Of a stretch of 15,854 nucleotides of DNA, positions 14,487 to 15,854 are shown piece after piece (position 1 is the stretch's first letter; the number at the start of each line of letters is the position of its first letter). Under the pieces are notes generated by a model. The model was given only the letters and a program-made list of their open reading frames with translations, was not told where the DNA came from and did not search any database. Position numbers and translations under genes: made by a program. The stretch is from the NCBI GenBank assembly GCA_024404655.1, contig JAKSPR010000022.1, positions 1 through 15,854 on the forward strand, read 5' to 3'. Source of the DNA: Clostridia bacterium (lineage in GTDB: Bacteria; Bacillota; Clostridia; Oscillospirales; CAG-272).

Positions 14487-15359
14487 ATGACTTCTTCTGT
14501 TTTCCTCGGTACCGGCGCTGCCGAGCTTTATCCGAACCCCTTCTGCGGCTGTCCTACCTGCAAAAGAGCCAGAGAGAACGGCGAAACCCGCCTGCGCGCC
14601 GCATTTCTGCTCGATGAGAAGACCATGATCGACTTCGGTCCCGACGTCTGCGCCGCATCCCAGCATTATCATGCACCTCTCGACCGCGTGGAAAACGTGC
14701 TCATCACCCATACCCATGAGGATCATTTTGCCGCTCCTACCCTCGGCGTTCTCACCATGACCGATATGGATCATACCATGAATTTCCATCTGTCAGAGGA
14801 GGGCAAGGCGTGGCTTGACCGGACCATCGAAAAGGCGGGAGACCTCCCCGGCACAATAGGAAATACAGCGCTGATCCTCATGAAGCAGAACCGCATCGCT
14901 TTCCATACCATGCGTCCTTATGAGACGTATGAGATCGGCGGCAAGCAGGTGACTCCGTTGAAAACCAATCATTACGGCAATTCCAGAGAGGAACGGGCAC
15001 TCAATTATCTCATCCGCTGGGAGCGCGGCACATGGCTCTATGCCTGCGATACAGGACTGTATTCAAAGGAAAATCTCGATTTCCTCCGAAGTTATTGCAA
15101 TGGCGCTCTCGACGTCATCATCCATGAGGGCACGTTCGGCTCCCTGCCCGGCGTCGGCGGCTCCGGTCACATGGACGTCGCATCCCTCGGAACACAGTTC
15201 CGGAATCTCCGTACCTGCCAAGCCCTCGACGACCATACCCGCGTCTACCTCACCCATATCAATCAGGTCCAGCACTATTCCCACGCCGAGTATCAGTCCT
15301 ACGTCGACCAGCACATGTCCGCCCACGTCGTCGTAGCCCATGATGGCCTCCGCATCTGA
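14487..15359 (+). CDS. MBL-fold metal-dependent hydrolase, PhnP-like
   Basis: A 290-aa metallo-beta-lactamase-fold protein. The metal motif HTHEDH is at residues 75-80, later ligands are in YACDTGLY and in the C-terminal VYLTHIN, and HMDVASL resembles the family. The N-terminus FLGTGAAELYPNPFCGCPTC carries three cysteines (20, 22, 25) like the structural zinc knuckle of PhnP-type cyclic phosphodiesterases. No phn (phosphonate lyase) genes are nearby, so it should not be called phnP on context. A strong ribosome binding site, AGAGGAGGA, precedes it. It forms an operon with the phosphoesterase and ends at the terminator 15369-15401. A phosphodiesterase role is likely; the substrate is unknown. 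Confidence 0.87.
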   Translation: MTSSVFLGTGAAELYPNPFCGCPTCKRARENGETRLRAAFLLDEKTMIDFGPDVCAASQHYHAPLDRVENVLITHTHEDHFAAPTLGVLTMTDMDHTMNFHLSEEGKAWLDRTIEKAGDLPGTIGNTALILMKQNRIAFHTMRPYETYEIGGKQVTPLKTNHYGNSREERALNYLIRWERGTWLYACDTGLYSKENLDFLRSYCNGALDVIIHEGTFGSLPGVGGSGHMDVASLGTQFRNLRTCQALDDHTRVYLTHINQVQHYSHAEYQSYVDQHMSAHVVVAHDGLRI

Positions 15360-15368
15360 CTTTCATCC

Positions 15369-15401
15369 TCCCCCCTGCAGCCCTGCTGCGGGGGATTTTT
15401 G
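15369..15401 (+). terminator. Intrinsic terminator after the MBL-fold gene
   Basis: TCCCCC (15369-15374) pairs with GGGGGA (15390-15395). A 2-nt bulge and GCAG/CTGC continue the stem, and ATTTTTG follows. It begins 9 nt after the stop codon. Confidence 0.88.
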
Positions 15402-15407
15402 TCTTCT

Positions 15408-15472
15408 CCCCCACGATTCGCTGTAGACAAATCCCAATGATGCCACCCCCACGATTCGCCAACGGCGAATCG
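15408..15472. repeat. Duplicated 14-nt motif ending in a 9-bp hairpin
   Basis: CCCCCACGATTCGC occurs at 15408-15421 and again at 15446-15459, 38 nt apart. The second copy is the left arm of a perfect hairpin, CGATTCGCC (15452-15460) with GGCGAATCG (15464-15472) and a 3-nt loop. No U-run follows on either strand. It may be an interspersed intergenic repeat; other copies would have to be sought genome-wide. Confidence 0.6.
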
Positions 15473-15570
15473 AAAAAAGATTTTCCACCGAGCAATCGGT
15501 TTCCGCCACGGCCAGCCAAGGAGGGTCGGAGATGGGGGACACCTGCATCTGATCACCCACAAGTCCCACC

Positions 15571-15621
15571 GGGAAGAGGCAGGGAAACTTCGGCGTTTGA
15601 GATGGTTCCCTGCCTCTTCCC
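15571..15621. repeat. Perfect 16-bp inverted repeat (long hairpin)
   Basis: GGGAAGAGGCAGGGAA (15571-15586) and TTCCCTGCCTCTTCCC (15606-15621) are exact reverse complements with a 19-nt loop. No poly-U follows on either strand, so it is not a simple terminator. It lies about 50 nt before the tandem promoters. The stretch 15402-15660 otherwise shows no convincing gene: minus-strand frames here are short, Arg/Trp-rich and without a family resemblance. Confidence 0.7.
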
Positions 15622-15672
15622 TGCGATCTGACACAATTTCGCGCTTTCTCCCATCTTTTTCCAAAATACCCA

Positions 15673-15701
15673 TTGACATCCAAATGATTCTGTGATATAA
15701 T
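15673..15701 (+). promoter_or_regulatory. Perfect consensus promoter, first of a tandem pair
   Basis: TTGACA (15673-15678), exactly 17 nt, TATAAT (15696-15701), followed by AAATAAGTCATCG. No open reading frame with a ribosome binding site begins between this promoter and the next, so both probably feed the same transcript running off the right edge. Confidence 0.85.
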
Positions 15702-15769
15702 AAATAAGTCATCGGGTCGTGGTAAACACAAAGTAAACCTCTTGTGAACTTTGTATGAATCCAAAAAAC

Positions 15770-15790
15770 AAAATTTCTTAAAGAAATTTT
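15770..15790 (+). promoter_or_regulatory. AT-only palindrome upstream of the last promoter
   Basis: AAAATTTCTT (15770-15779), one A, AAGAAATTTT (15781-15790): a perfect 10-bp inverted repeat with a 1-nt centre, ending 10 nt before the -35. It may be an UP element or a protein-binding site. Its right half belongs to the block shared with the rpmH promoter. Confidence 0.5.
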
Positions 15791-15829
15791 GGAAAACCCC
15801 TTGACAAACCATAGATGATGTGGTATAAT
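15783..15829 (+). promoter_or_regulatory. Perfect consensus promoter, second of a tandem pair, with shared upstream block
   Basis: TTGACA (15801-15806), exactly 17 nt, TATAAT (15824-15829), followed by GAATAAGCTGTCG. Positions 15783-15806 match 9680-9703 at 23 of 24 bases. The gene served lies beyond 15854. Tandem perfect promoters with repeated start regions are typical of rRNA or tRNA operons. Confidence 0.88.
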
Positions 15830-15854
15830 GAATAAGCTGTCGATGAGATAGCGC

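Noticed and set aside
15408..15472. CRISPR array
   Set aside because: There are only two 14-nt copies with one gap, no further units and no cas genes.
15299..15812. Overlapping minus-strand frames (137 and 149 codons)
   Set aside because: They run through the terminator, the repeats and the tandem promoters. Composition is Trp/Arg/Gly/Ser-rich and there is no ribosome binding site or domain.

Overview
The window looks like a chromosomal segment of a low-to-mid GC Gram-positive bacterium of the class Clostridia, most likely an uncultured gut-type member near Oscillospirales (moderate confidence). Reasons: the conserved Gram-positive order rpmH-rnpA-yidD-yidC-jag, near-perfect vegetative promoters (TTGACA or TTGCAA, 17 nt, TATAAT), strong AGGAGG-type ribosome binding sites, a class B penicillin-binding protein with a large ectodomain, and paralogous lipoprotein solute-binding proteins of a type expanded in gut Clostridia. 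No phage, IS, CRISPR, plasmid, tRNA or rRNA gene is visible inside the window.

Layout. Everything left of about 8.6 kb reads leftward and everything right of it reads rightward. Leftward, from the divergence point outward: a putative small membrane ORF with a reading-frame problem (8398-8632); two tandem paralogous lipoprotein solute-binding proteins (8326-6845, 6795-5323) ending at a strong terminator; an operon of a TerB_N/TerB_C-domain protein, a DUF2809 membrane protein and a class B penicillin-binding protein (5188-754); and a monocistronic DUF4870/Tic20-like membrane protein (611-222) with its own promoter and terminator. At the far left edge a further leftward promoter serves a gene outside the window.

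Rightward: a nucleoside hydrolase (8725-9639); the translation/membrane-insertion cluster rpmH (44 aa, easily missed), rnpA, yidD, yidC and jag/khpB (9832-13458), closed by a strong terminator; then a two-gene operon of a calcineurin-like phosphoesterase and a PhnP-like metallo-beta-lactamase-fold hydrolase (13605-15359), also closed by a terminator. From 15402 to the end there is no convincing gene. It holds a duplicated 14-nt repeat with a hairpin, a perfect 16-bp inverted repeat, and two tandem perfect-consensus promoters with repeated start regions, suggesting that a stable RNA (rRNA/tRNA) or other very strongly expressed operon begins just beyond the right edge.

How the parts fit. RnpA is the protein subunit of RNase P, L34 is a ribosomal protein, YidD and YidC assist membrane protein insertion, and Jag is an RNA-binding partner often encoded beside YidC. 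The usual flanking dnaA and mnmE/mnmG/rsmG are absent, so this origin-proximal cluster has been relocated or broken up. The most striking unexplained signal is a 24-nt block, 23 of 24 identical, that spans and precedes the -35 of both the rpmH promoter and the last promoter of the window, with a looser copy at the nucleoside hydrolase promoter.
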